DNA from: Oceanobacillus timonensis
GTDB taxonomy: Bacteria; Bacillota; Bacilli; Bacillales; Amphibacillaceae
Direction of reading: 5' to 3'
Assembly: GCF_900166635.1 (NCBI RefSeq)
Contig: NZ_LT800497.1
Coordinates: forward strand, 3,954,344 to 4,018,343
Length of the DNA: 64,000 bases
Below, piece by piece: positions 1 through 6,998 of this stretch (positions are counted from its first letter, which is position 1; the number at the start of each line of letters is the position of its first letter). A program made the position numbers and the translations under genes. Below the pieces are notes generated by a model. The model searched no databases, was not told the DNA's origin, and saw only the letters and a list, made by a program, of their open reading frames with translations.

Positions 1-467
1 CATTTTGTCATACGTAATCTCCATGACACCTTCTCTTTTAATATCCGGCCCATCATCATCGATAAAACGTTTCACTTGATTTTCATACATTGCTGGTACA
101 TCTACAGCTGCATTAATAGTAATCATTCCGGCAAGCGGATATTTCTCCGCTGTATGAAGAGTCAACGTGCCTCCCATGGATAATCCAATCATAACAATCT
201 TATCGCATCTTGCTTCCAGCCAGGCATACGCTTCGTCTATAGAAGCTATCCAATCCTGATAGGTACACTTTTCCAAGTCTTCCGGAGCTGTTCCATGCCC
301 TTTTAATCGCGGGGCACACACCGTATATCCCGCATCTGCGAATGCTTCTCCAATCGTGAACATGCTTTGCGGAGACCCTGCAAATCCGTGACACATGAGT
401 ACACCTTCACGGCTTCCTTCAAACTGAAATGGCTCTGCTCCTTTTATTACTGGATATTGCTCATTCA
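1..467 (-). CDS. Carboxylesterase / monoacylglycerol lipase-type alpha/beta hydrolase (C-terminus beyond window)
   Basis: The gene enters from the left edge, so only the first 155 residues are visible. The start is the ATG at 467, preceded by a GTAGGAGGA ribosome site. An HGFAGSP oxyanion-type segment lies at residues 27-33 and the nucleophile elbow GLSMGG at 95-100 puts the catalytic serine at residue 97. This layout is that of small cytoplasmic esterases of the Bacillus Est30 type, which cleave short-chain esters and monoacylglycerols. The catalytic Asp and His would lie outside the window. The exact substrate cannot be inferred. Confidence 0.85.
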
Positions 468-563
468 TCAAATATTCCTCCTACGAAAACGAACATTGGT
501 TGTTGCATTTTTTTATATAGTATAGACGGTAGAATAAATCATATATTAACATTATCTTCTAGC

Positions 564-1370
564 TTATACCAAATTGTATCTTCTTATCATTTCTGTGATC
601 CTTTTGTCTATATCCTCTTTTAAAGCTGTTAATTCCTGTTTTTCTATCGTCCGTTTATCCACTTCCTTCGCCTGATAATTATGGAGTAAGTTTTTTATTG
701 TTGGATGCATGCTCTTAGGAAATGCTTCATATGCCCTTTTACCAGCTTCCTGTTTCGATAAAAAACAGTTTGCTTTTAAATACCAGTAGAAACGTAACAT
801 ATTCAATAATGCATACACAGGGGTATCCGTATAAGTTACCAAGCATTCTTTATAATCTGAGTGTATCGATGCGATAAAGTCACTTCTTGGAACTGCAGGA
901 AATATACTACTTGCTTGAGGACATTCCAAAGTAATTCCTCTATTCATAAGAACAGCAATATGTGCAGCTAAGTCCGCATCTTTTCCTTCATTTTTCTCTA
1001 TTACTTGATTTTTATTTTTTTCTATCTGCTTTCTCCAATCTTCACTAAAGTGAAAAATATACGGGAAGGGATGCTCCCACTTTTTTAACCTATTTTCTAA
1101 TAAAAAACTGATTTCAATCGGGTAAGGATTATTGGACTTATTTAGAAATAATGCAGCAAGCTGCTGTTTTTGCTTTTCATCCAATGTTTTATTTAAAACC
1201 ACTAATAAATCAATATCACTATTTTCAGGTTGAAAACCTCCCATAGCTAAAGAACCATGCACATAACAGCCAATAAATAGACTTCCTGTAATTTGCTTTA
1301 TCTCAGCCAGTAGATTATCTAAAAAAGCTTGAATAGACTTGGGAAATTTTAAGTATTTCTTCACGTCCAT
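564..1370 (-). CDS. AadA-like nucleotidyltransferase with DUF4111-type C-terminal domain
   Basis: The 268-residue protein carries the Pol-beta-type nucleotidyltransferase signature: GS at 39-40 followed by SDIDLLV, giving metal-binding Asp52 and Asp54. The C-terminal half is helical and resembles the adenylyltransferase domain that follows in streptomycin/spectinomycin adenylyltransferases (AadA, ANT(9)), and the length is close to theirs. Such enzymes transfer AMP to aminoglycoside hydroxyls, but many chromosomal members have no demonstrated resistance function, so I do not call a resistance gene. It stands alone on the minus strand, next to the IS110 element. Confidence 0.75.
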   Translation of the reverse strand: MDVKKYLKFPKSIQAFLDNLLAEIKQITGSLFIGCYVHGSLAMGGFQPENSDIDLLVVLNKTLDEKQKQQLAALFLNKSNNPYPIEISFLLENRLKKWEHPFPYIFHFSEDWRKQIEKNKNQVIEKNEGKDADLAAHIAVLMNRGITLECPQASSIFPAVPRSDFIASIHSDYKECLVTYTDTPVYALLNMLRFYWYLKANCFLSKQEAGKRAYEAFPKSMHPTIKNLLHNYQAKEVDKRTIEKQELTALKEDIDKRITEMIRRYNLV

Positions 1371-1475
1371 TTCTCCCCTTGTATATTATGTTTAAGCCTA
1401 ATAATTAATAGATTTTAGGCATCACTTGTACCTTGAAAATTAAATAATAATAGTTAGTCATTTTATTTATTGTTG

Positions 1476-1562
1476 GAGGGCGCAGCTTCGTAATGAGCGT
1501 ATGCTTGCCTTGGCAAGCATACCGCGAATTAGAAAGAAGCAAGCGACAGTGCGGTAGCCCTC
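1476..1562 (+). other. Nested stem-loop at the left end of the IS110 element
   Basis: Three nested stems are visible: GAGGGC 1476-1481 with GCCCTC 1557-1562, GCTTC 1485-1489 with GAAGC 1536-1540, and a hairpin formed by 1499-1509 with 1512-1522. TAAT 1491-1494 can also pair with ATTA 1528-1531 across a tandem G-A internal loop. This may be the 5' domain of the element's RNA or a DNA structure for recombinase binding. Confidence 0.5.
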
Positions 1563-1575
1563 AAACAAAAGTGTT

Positions 1576-1852
1576 TACGATGCTGAGCTGTCTTTGGGAA
1601 AATAGCCATAGGTAGCGTTCCTACCAAGGGATTGTTCCGATTTCTCCTGTTGCCCCAAGCTAACACTTGGGTGTCTTCCAATTAGAGAGTGTTGCCCTGG
1701 CCCTGTGTTATAGACCTACACGTTGACTGTTTCCCGGTCAGTTAGCCCTCCCGCAAAGCAGAAGGAGGCTCATGCACTGCTGACTCCCGGTGTATTCCAA
1801 TAGCTCGCAAGGCTGTCGTTCATAGGTTTCCCAGGGACATCTCAGCATCGTA
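1576..1852 (+). ncRNA. Candidate bridge RNA of the IS110 element
   Basis: Bases 1576-1599 can pair with 1829-1852 over 24 positions: 21 Watson-Crick pairs, two G-U pairs (1593/1835, 1594/1834) and one mismatch (1588/1840). The two wobbles are stable only in plus-strand RNA, which sets the strand. Enclosed hairpins include GGTAG/CTACC (1611-1625) and CCCAAG/CTTGGG (1654-1671). Established knowledge: IS110 recombinases use an RNA from their non-coding end with target- and donor-binding loops. That this segment is that RNA is inference; the guide loops were not assigned. Confidence 0.55.
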
Positions 1853-1889
1853 GGCGCTACATCATCATAAACCAAAGGAGGTGATTCCT

Positions 1890-3146
1890 ATGACTTCTCC
1901 CTTGTTCGTCGGAATTGACGTAAGCAGTAAGCATAACGTCGTCTGTTGCTTAACCCGGGACGAAGTGAAACGGCCTCTGAGCCGATTTACCATTACCAAC
2001 AATCGTCCCGGCATTCAAGAATTGAAAGACCGTATTTCCAAACTCGTCAAAAAACATGGGTTTGAACAGGTTTTATTCGGTCTGGAACACACCGGAAGCT
2101 ATTCGACGCACACGGCTATCTATTTGCAGCAGCACCTGGACTTTGGCGTATCAGATAAATTGGTTTACGCATTGAATCCTAGCCTTATCAAAGAATTCAA
2201 AAAAGCGAATTTTCTCGATGCTCCCAAAAACGACCGGGTGGATGCCTGGTATATTGCCGCAAAACTTCGTGCAGGTAATTTACCGCATCCTTATACGTGG
2301 AGCGAGCCACAAATGGCTCTACAGCGACTGACACGTGCACGATATCATTTGATGCAGGATTTAACACGGGAGAGCAACTTTCTCCTGACAAACCTGTATT
2401 TAAAGTTCAGCGACTATACCATCGCTGGACCGTTTAAACAAAACACGCTCGGCGTAACGTCCATGGCCGTCATGGAAGAGTTTACTTCCGTTGAAGAACT
2501 CGTTGATATCTCATTGGACGAGCTCATTACCTTTTTGGTGCACCATGGAAAAAATCGATTCGATGATCCCGAAGCCGTTGCCCGTTCCTTAAAAAAGGCA
2601 GCACGGTCTTCTTATCGGCTATCTGACTCCATGGCAGATTCGGTCAACTTAGCGATGGCATCCAGTATCCGGGTTATTCGCGCTATTCAGCAGGAATTAA
2701 AGGTCTTGAAAAAAGCCATTATGGATCATTTAGAAACCATCCCACAAACGCTGGATACAGTCCCGGGAATTGGTCCGATTTTCGCTTCTGGTATCCTGGC
2801 CGAAGTAGACATTCATCAATTCCAAAAACAGCAGCAGCTGGCTAAATTCGGCGGAATTGCCTGGAACCAGTCGCAATCCGGTGATTTTACTGCCAATCGA
2901 ACCCGGCTGATTCAATCGGGGAACCGCTATCTCAAGTACTACCTCTTTGAGGCCGCAAACAGTGTTCGGGTGCATGACCCTGTTTTTGCCCAGTACTATG
3001 CGAAAAAGCGGGAAGAACCAAAAGAATTTGCCAACAAACGTGCCCTTGCGCTTACAGCTCGAAAACTTGTGCGGTTGATCTTTTATCTGCTGAAGAACAA
3101 CCAAATTTATCATCCAGAAGGAGGGATGCCACAAAATCATAAATAG
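1890..3146 (+). CDS. IS110-family DEDD transposase/recombinase
   Basis: I chose the ATG at 1890, which sits about seven bases after an AAAGGAGGTG ribosome site, over the GTG inside that site. The N-terminal RuvC-like domain shows Asp10 (VGIDVSS), Glu66 (GLEHTG), Asp115 and Asp118 (NDRVDA), the DEDD set of the family. The C-terminal Transposase_20 domain carries PGIGP and a SGNRYLKYYLFEAA segment that contains a candidate catalytic serine. The 418-residue length is normal. No frameshift or missing key residue is seen, so the element is potentially active given its RNA. Confidence 0.93.
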   Translation: MTSPLFVGIDVSSKHNVVCCLTRDEVKRPLSRFTITNNRPGIQELKDRISKLVKKHGFEQVLFGLEHTGSYSTHTAIYLQQHLDFGVSDKLVYALNPSLIKEFKKANFLDAPKNDRVDAWYIAAKLRAGNLPHPYTWSEPQMALQRLTRARYHLMQDLTRESNFLLTNLYLKFSDYTIAGPFKQNTLGVTSMAVMEEFTSVEELVDISLDELITFLVHHGKNRFDDPEAVARSLKKAARSSYRLSDSMADSVNLAMASSIRVIRAIQQELKVLKKAIMDHLETIPQTLDTVPGIGPIFASGILAEVDIHQFQKQQQLAKFGGIAWNQSQSGDFTANRTRLIQSGNRYLKYYLFEAANSVRVHDPVFAQYYAKKREEPKEFANKRALALTARKLVRLIFYLLKNNQIYHPEGGMPQNHK

Positions 3147-3176
3147 ATTTTTATCGCCCTTTTTCTTTCACCTATT

Positions 3177-3210
3177 AATTTGTTTATATGGTATAAAATG
3201 TAAACAAATT
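3177..3210. repeat. Inverted repeat after the IS110 transposase
   Basis: AATTTGTTTA at 3177-3186 is inverted as TAAACAAATT at 3201-3210, with 14 bases between. It may be a host operator or weak terminator that flanked the insertion site. The rest of 3147-3390 holds no gene that I can support. Confidence 0.35.
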
Positions 3211-3390
3211 AGGGTGGGTTTAGTTTCCTATTGCCTTTTTTAGCTGTATTGGCACGAATGAAGTAGGTTTTTAAAAATCAGTGCTTGACATTATACCGCT
3301 GCTCTCCAACATTTATCATTTCCTTCTTTTTTAGTAGAATAAATAAGAGGCATTTACCACAAACTTATCCTATAAGAAAGAGGGATACCC

Positions 3391-3924
3391 TTGAACATCA
3401 CATTTCGTCAAGAACAACCAAAAGATTATTCACAAACAGAAGCTCTTATTGAACAAGCTTTCCGAAACGAAGTAATGACCGATCACCAGGAGCATTTTCT
3501 TGTAGATCGTATTCGCAAATCTAATGCTTTCATTCCTGAATTGTCTATCGTCGCAGTCAATCAGCAAAACAATATCATTGGCCATATTCTTTTTTCTATA
3601 ATAAGCATTGAAAACAAAGAACAAGCAACACCATCGCTAGCTCTTGCTCCAATCTCTGTTCATCCAGATTATCAAAATAAGGGCATTGGGTCTATGTTGA
3701 TGAAAGAAGGATTAGAAAAGGCAAAAGCAGCTGGCTACCGCTCTATCATTGTACTCGGGCACGCCGATTACTATCCTCGCTTCGGTTTTAAACCAGCTAG
3801 TTTATGGGGAATTGAAGCACCATTTGACGTTCCAGAGGAAGCATTTATGGCATTGGAATTAGAACCAGGTGTGTTAGAGCGTACAAGTGGTATCGTTCAT
3901 TATTCAAAAGCATTTTCTGAATAA
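3391..3924 (+). CDS. GNAT-family N-acetyltransferase (YhbS-like)
   Basis: This 177-residue protein starts at TTG 3391 behind an AGAAAGAGGG ribosome site. The acetyl-CoA binding motif is visible as QNKGIG in the segment ISVHPDYQNKGIGSML, and the C-terminal ADYYPRFGF segment is typical of the YhbS-like branch. GNAT enzymes transfer an acetyl group from acetyl-CoA to an amine. The substrate cannot be predicted. It appears monocistronic, and no strong terminator follows directly. Confidence 0.85.
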   Translation: MNITFRQEQPKDYSQTEALIEQAFRNEVMTDHQEHFLVDRIRKSNAFIPELSIVAVNQQNNIIGHILFSIISIENKEQATPSLALAPISVHPDYQNKGIGSMLMKEGLEKAKAAGYRSIIVLGHADYYPRFGFKPASLWGIEAPFDVPEEAFMALELEPGVLERTSGIVHYSKAFSE

Positions 3925-4022
3925 CAAATTGCTTCACAGCGTTTTCCAATATCCGAAGCAGCATAAAAGTTCCATATTGAGTAAAGACATAAATATTGAA
4001 TGAATTTGGCTTTTCTTTCTCT

Positions 4023-4106
4023 GAGGATTCATTGGAAGATGAAGATTTAAATTTGGAAGAGGCTATCAGCAATTTAGAAGAAGGTTTTGAAGTAGTAGAC
4101 AAATAA
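4023..4106 (+). pseudogene. 3' remnant of a lipoprotein gene paralogous to the next gene
   Basis: In frame, 4023-4106 encodes EDSLEDEDLNLEEAISN followed by LEEGFEVVDK and a stop. This resembles the end of the intact lipoprotein at 4323-4787 (DEDENLNLDDAVESLEEQGF). No signal peptide or central part is recognisable upstream, where the frame is closed by a stop near 3990. A terminator follows as it would in an intact gene. I infer a duplicated gene that lost its 5' part. Confidence 0.6.
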
Positions 4107-4112
4107 AGTGAG

Positions 4113-4146
4113 AGATCGTATCTGCATGAAGGTACGGTCTTTTATT
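4113..4146 (+). terminator. Intrinsic terminator after the lipoprotein remnant
   Basis: AGATCGTA pairs with TACGGTCT (one G-U) and is followed by TTTATT. Confidence 0.55.
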
Positions 4147-4322
4147 GCTTCGATGGTTTCATCAATGATTATCATACACATCGTGAATAGAAACGCATTT
4201 CTTTTATTATAACCGGACTCATTTTAATCATCCTATCCAAAGATTCATCGATTTCCCTTTTTGACTTTCCCGTTTTAATCCGATACGATTGCCTTAATTA
4301 CATAAGAATAGGAGAAACGAAA

Positions 4323-4787
4323 ATGGCACAGAAAAATAGATTAATAGTAATCGGTTCTATTCTCTTTCTGATTTCATTTCTTACTTTAACTGCATGTGGT
4401 TCAGACCAGGAAACCGTAACGTATAAATTAGAAGAAGACAATAATTCTATGGAAACAACTTTTGTGGCGGATGACGGAGAAATCATCGAACAGTCAAGCC
4501 GGAGCATCACTTCCTACGACAGTATCGAAGGCGTTGAATCCCAAGAAGAAGCAGAGGCTCTCCTTGTTCCTTCTGCCGAACCGTTACAAGGTATTGAAGG
4601 TCTGGAATACAACCTCGATTTTGAAGAGGATCATTTCACTGAAACCATTACAATCGATTTCGCAGTCGCTGACCTTTCTGAGTTACCAGGACTTGATGAA
4701 GTTGTTGACAATGAAGATGAAAATTTAAACCTGGATGATGCTGTAGAATCTTTGGAAGAACAGGGATTTGAAAAAGTAAAAGAGTAA
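4323..4787 (+). CDS. YehR/DUF1307-like lipoprotein
   Basis: The 154-residue protein starts at ATG 4323 after AGGAGAAACGAAA. Residues 1-25 form a lipoprotein signal ending in LTAC, so the mature protein is lipid-anchored at a cysteine. The remainder is strongly acidic and, by length and layout (a VTYKLEED-like start and a conserved acidic tail), resembles the small DUF1307/YehR lipoproteins of unknown function. A decayed copy of its tail lies just upstream. The family match is by pattern recognition only. Confidence 0.7.
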   Translation: MAQKNRLIVIGSILFLISFLTLTACGSDQETVTYKLEEDNNSMETTFVADDGEIIEQSSRSITSYDSIEGVESQEEAEALLVPSAEPLQGIEGLEYNLDFEEDHFTETITIDFAVADLSELPGLDEVVDNEDENLNLDDAVESLEEQGFEKVKE

Positions 4788-4793
4788 ATATCA

Positions 4794-4836
4794 AAGCAGG
4801 CTGCAAGATTACGAATCTATACAGCCTGCTTTTTTC
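4794..4836. terminator. Intrinsic terminator between lipoprotein and amylase genes
   Basis: AGCAGGCTG (4795-4803) pairs with CAGCCTGCT (4822-4830), followed by TTTTT on the plus strand. It serves the lipoprotein gene and could also end the convergent glycogen operon. Confidence 0.85.
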
Positions 4837-4844
4837 CTATTCAT

Positions 4845-6671
4845 CTATCTCTTTCCCGTAACAAAAAAATCGCTTTTCCCATCCACTGTGACACCATTGA
4901 AAATATCCTTTAGCACTTCATCCGTTAACGGCACTTCCCGCAAAAAATGAAGATCATCAAAATGACAAGTCTTCTCTTCATCATGTGGATTCATCACATA
5001 GATGGTATATGCTTCATCTGTAAAACGAAGCATCCCCAATACATCATCCGTATGGAAAAGAATAAAATCACCATACTGTAAGGTGTTATTCTGTTTTCTT
5101 TCCGCAATCCATTTTTGACAATGCTTAAAGATATCTTGATCTACATCTTCCCAAGGGAAGAATTTACGGTTATCCGGATCCTGTTCCCCTGTCAGGCCAG
5201 CTTCATCTCCATAATAAAGACAAGGGATACCCGGAGCAATTAATAAAAAGCTTAGGGCAAGCTTCAATCTTTCTCTATCTTCTCCCAGAAATGTGTAAAT
5301 TCGTTTTGTATCATGTGTGCCAATATTATTCAAATTATTGAAGAAAACATCTTCTGGATAATTTTCATGGAGCTGTGTCAATCTCTGCGCAAGCTCTTTT
5401 GGGGATTTTTCCAATTGCAGCAAATCTAACACGGTGTTTCGGAAGGGATAATTCATCACACCATGCAGATGGTTTCCTAAAATATATTGTCTGCGTTCAT
5501 CGTAGGAAATTTTATTGGAAGCATCCTCCCACACCTCACCAATGAGCACTTTCTCTGGATATTGGTTCAGCTTATGGCGGATGCCAGCTATAAATGCGTC
5601 CGGAAGTTCATCAGCAACATCCAAGCGCCATCCGTCTACGCCCAACTGACTCCATTTATCCACCACACTATCATCATTACGATAGATATAATCCTGAAAT
5701 TCCTGATTGGACTTATCCACTTCCGGCAGGTCATCAATTCCCCACCACGATGCATATTTATCAGGATATTCGCTAAACGTAAACCAAGGATAGTAAGGAC
5801 TATCCTGATTTCGATATGCTCCTTTATCCTCGCCATAAGTGCCATCATAATTAAAGTAGATACTATTCCTTCCTACATGGCTGAACACGCCATCCAACAT
5901 AACATGAATTCCTTCTGCATGCAGGTTGTCTATCATTTCCTGAAATAATGTCTCATCGCCAAGCATCGGGTCGACTTTCATATAATCTGCTGTATCGTAA
6001 CGGTGATTGCTTGCTGCTTGAAAAATCGGATTCAAATAAATGGCATTGATACCTAATGCTTTAAGGTAAGGTATTTTCTGTCGGATTCCTTCTAAATTCC
6101 CGCCATAAAAATCCCAGCGAAGAATCTCTCCTTTTGATCCACGAACATACAGCGGCGTATCACGTGTATCTCCATAGATAAAGCTATTCCGCTTCGGGGC
6201 ATTTACTTTTCCATCCGAATTGCCATTATAAAAACGGTCGGGAAAAATCTGATAAAAGACAGCCTCCCGATACCAATCGGGTGTTTTTTCTTTCTTTTCA
6301 AAGCAAGTCAGCTGGTAGGGAATAACCTCGTGCTGTTCCTCATACAGCTGCCCTTCTCCTTTCACAGCGCTTGCCCCCCAAAAAGCAGTCATTTCCTCGC
6401 CATTATCTTCTTTCCACGTTATCGAAAAATAGTAAAAATAAAGCCCTTTCCCTTCATGAGGCGTATAAATACAGGAGAAGCGGTTATTATCTTCCTCCAT
6501 TTGATAGACTTTTTCCTCATGTGTTCCATTGTCTTTTCGAATCCTACATTGTACATTGATTACTTGATCTTCATGGACATCTATCTGAAATCGCACCTGA
6601 TCCTCAGGCCGAACCGCTCCAAACGGTTTTTTATACGCACTTATCCACGAATTATAATAAACATGCGGCAT
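4845..6671 (-). CDS. Cytoplasmic neopullulanase/maltogenic amylase-type GH13 enzyme
   Basis: This 608-residue GH13 enzyme has an N-terminal beta-rich domain (about 1-120) of the type found in maltogenic amylases and neopullulanases, then the TIM barrel. Catalytic residues are visible as Asp351 (GWRLDVADE), Glu379 (LIGEVWED) and Asp454 (NIGTHDTKR). DGVFSHVG at about 260-267 is conserved region I. There is no signal peptide, so it acts inside the cell, degrading maltodextrins or debranching glycogen. It is the last gene of the glycogen operon, separated from glgP by a 299-base repeat element, which may weaken co-transcription. Ribosome site: AAAGGATAGGACT before ATG. Confidence 0.9.
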   Translation of the reverse strand: MPHVYYNSWISAYKKPFGAVRPEDQVRFQIDVHEDQVINVQCRIRKDNGTHEEKVYQMEEDNNRFSCIYTPHEGKGLYFYYFSITWKEDNGEEMTAFWGASAVKGEGQLYEEQHEVIPYQLTCFEKKEKTPDWYREAVFYQIFPDRFYNGNSDGKVNAPKRNSFIYGDTRDTPLYVRGSKGEILRWDFYGGNLEGIRQKIPYLKALGINAIYLNPIFQAASNHRYDTADYMKVDPMLGDETLFQEMIDNLHAEGIHVMLDGVFSHVGRNSIYFNYDGTYGEDKGAYRNQDSPYYPWFTFSEYPDKYASWWGIDDLPEVDKSNQEFQDYIYRNDDSVVDKWSQLGVDGWRLDVADELPDAFIAGIRHKLNQYPEKVLIGEVWEDASNKISYDERRQYILGNHLHGVMNYPFRNTVLDLLQLEKSPKELAQRLTQLHENYPEDVFFNNLNNIGTHDTKRIYTFLGEDRERLKLALSFLLIAPGIPCLYYGDEAGLTGEQDPDNRKFFPWEDVDQDIFKHCQKWIAERKQNNTLQYGDFILFHTDDVLGMLRFTDEAYTIYVMNPHDEEKTCHFDDLHFLREVPLTDEVLKDIFNGVTVDGKSDFFVTGKR

Positions 6672-6699
6672 AGTCCTATCCTTTCTCTGTTAAATACAA

Positions 6700-6998
6700 G
6701 TTCAAAAAGTTTGATAAAAATGACCAGTCGGCTAGGTAAGCGACATCCTGTCGTGACGCCGACACTAGCACTTCCTGTGCGTCGAAAGTTCAAGGCGATT
6801 TATTTTTTACGAACGGACTTTCACAGGATGTGATGACTTCTGTGTTGTCCACAAATGTTTTCGATGGGACGAGTAAGCGCAGTCCCAGGACGTGGACGGT
6901 TTTAACAGAAGTTCCTCTATGTCTTTTAATACGTGAGTATCGGAAAAAATAAGTCAACGCAGAAATTCGCCGTGTCATTTTTGTTGAACTTTTTGAAC
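6700..6998. repeat. MITE-like repeat, copy 1
   Basis: The element starts with GTTCAAAAAGT (6700-6710) and ends with the inverse ACTTTTTGAAC (6988-6998). Its interior matches copy 2 (23070-23340) in reverse orientation, including AAATTCGCCGTGTCATTTTT near one end, GACACTAGCAC in the middle and CGGCTARGT near the other end. It encodes no credible protein. Its right end overlaps the last codons of glgP. Non-autonomous transposition is inferred from the terminal repeats and multiple copies; no target duplication was demonstrated. Confidence 0.75.

Larger units (their letters stand above)
1471..3165 (+). mobile_element. IS110-family insertion sequence (ends approximate)
   Basis: The element consists of about 400 bases of structured, comparatively GC-rich non-coding DNA followed by one DEDD transposase gene. 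IS110 elements have no long terminal inverted repeats, so the ends are estimated from the change from AT-rich flank to structured sequence near 1471 and from a short inverted AGGGCG (1477-1482) / CGCCCT (3155-3160) pair. A long left non-coding end before the transposase is the arrangement known for the IS110 subgroup, where it encodes a guide (bridge) RNA. True ends need an empty-site comparison. Confidence 0.75.

Noticed and set aside
564..1370. Calling the nucleotidyltransferase an antibiotic-resistance gene
   Set aside because: Only the fold and motif are visible. Chromosomal relatives often lack demonstrated aminoglycoside activity.
1471..1889. Riboswitch or T-box leader upstream of the IS110 gene
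   Set aside because: No known aptamer core, T-box sequence or terminator switch is visible, and the position inside an IS110 left end explains the structure better.
2730..3140. Long antisense frame inside the IS110 transposase
   Set aside because: It overlaps the conserved C-terminal transposase domain, and its composition is that of a frame shadow.
5487..5948. Antisense frame of 153 codons inside the amylase gene
   Set aside because: It is opposite a fully conserved GH13 coding region and lacks a ribosome site.
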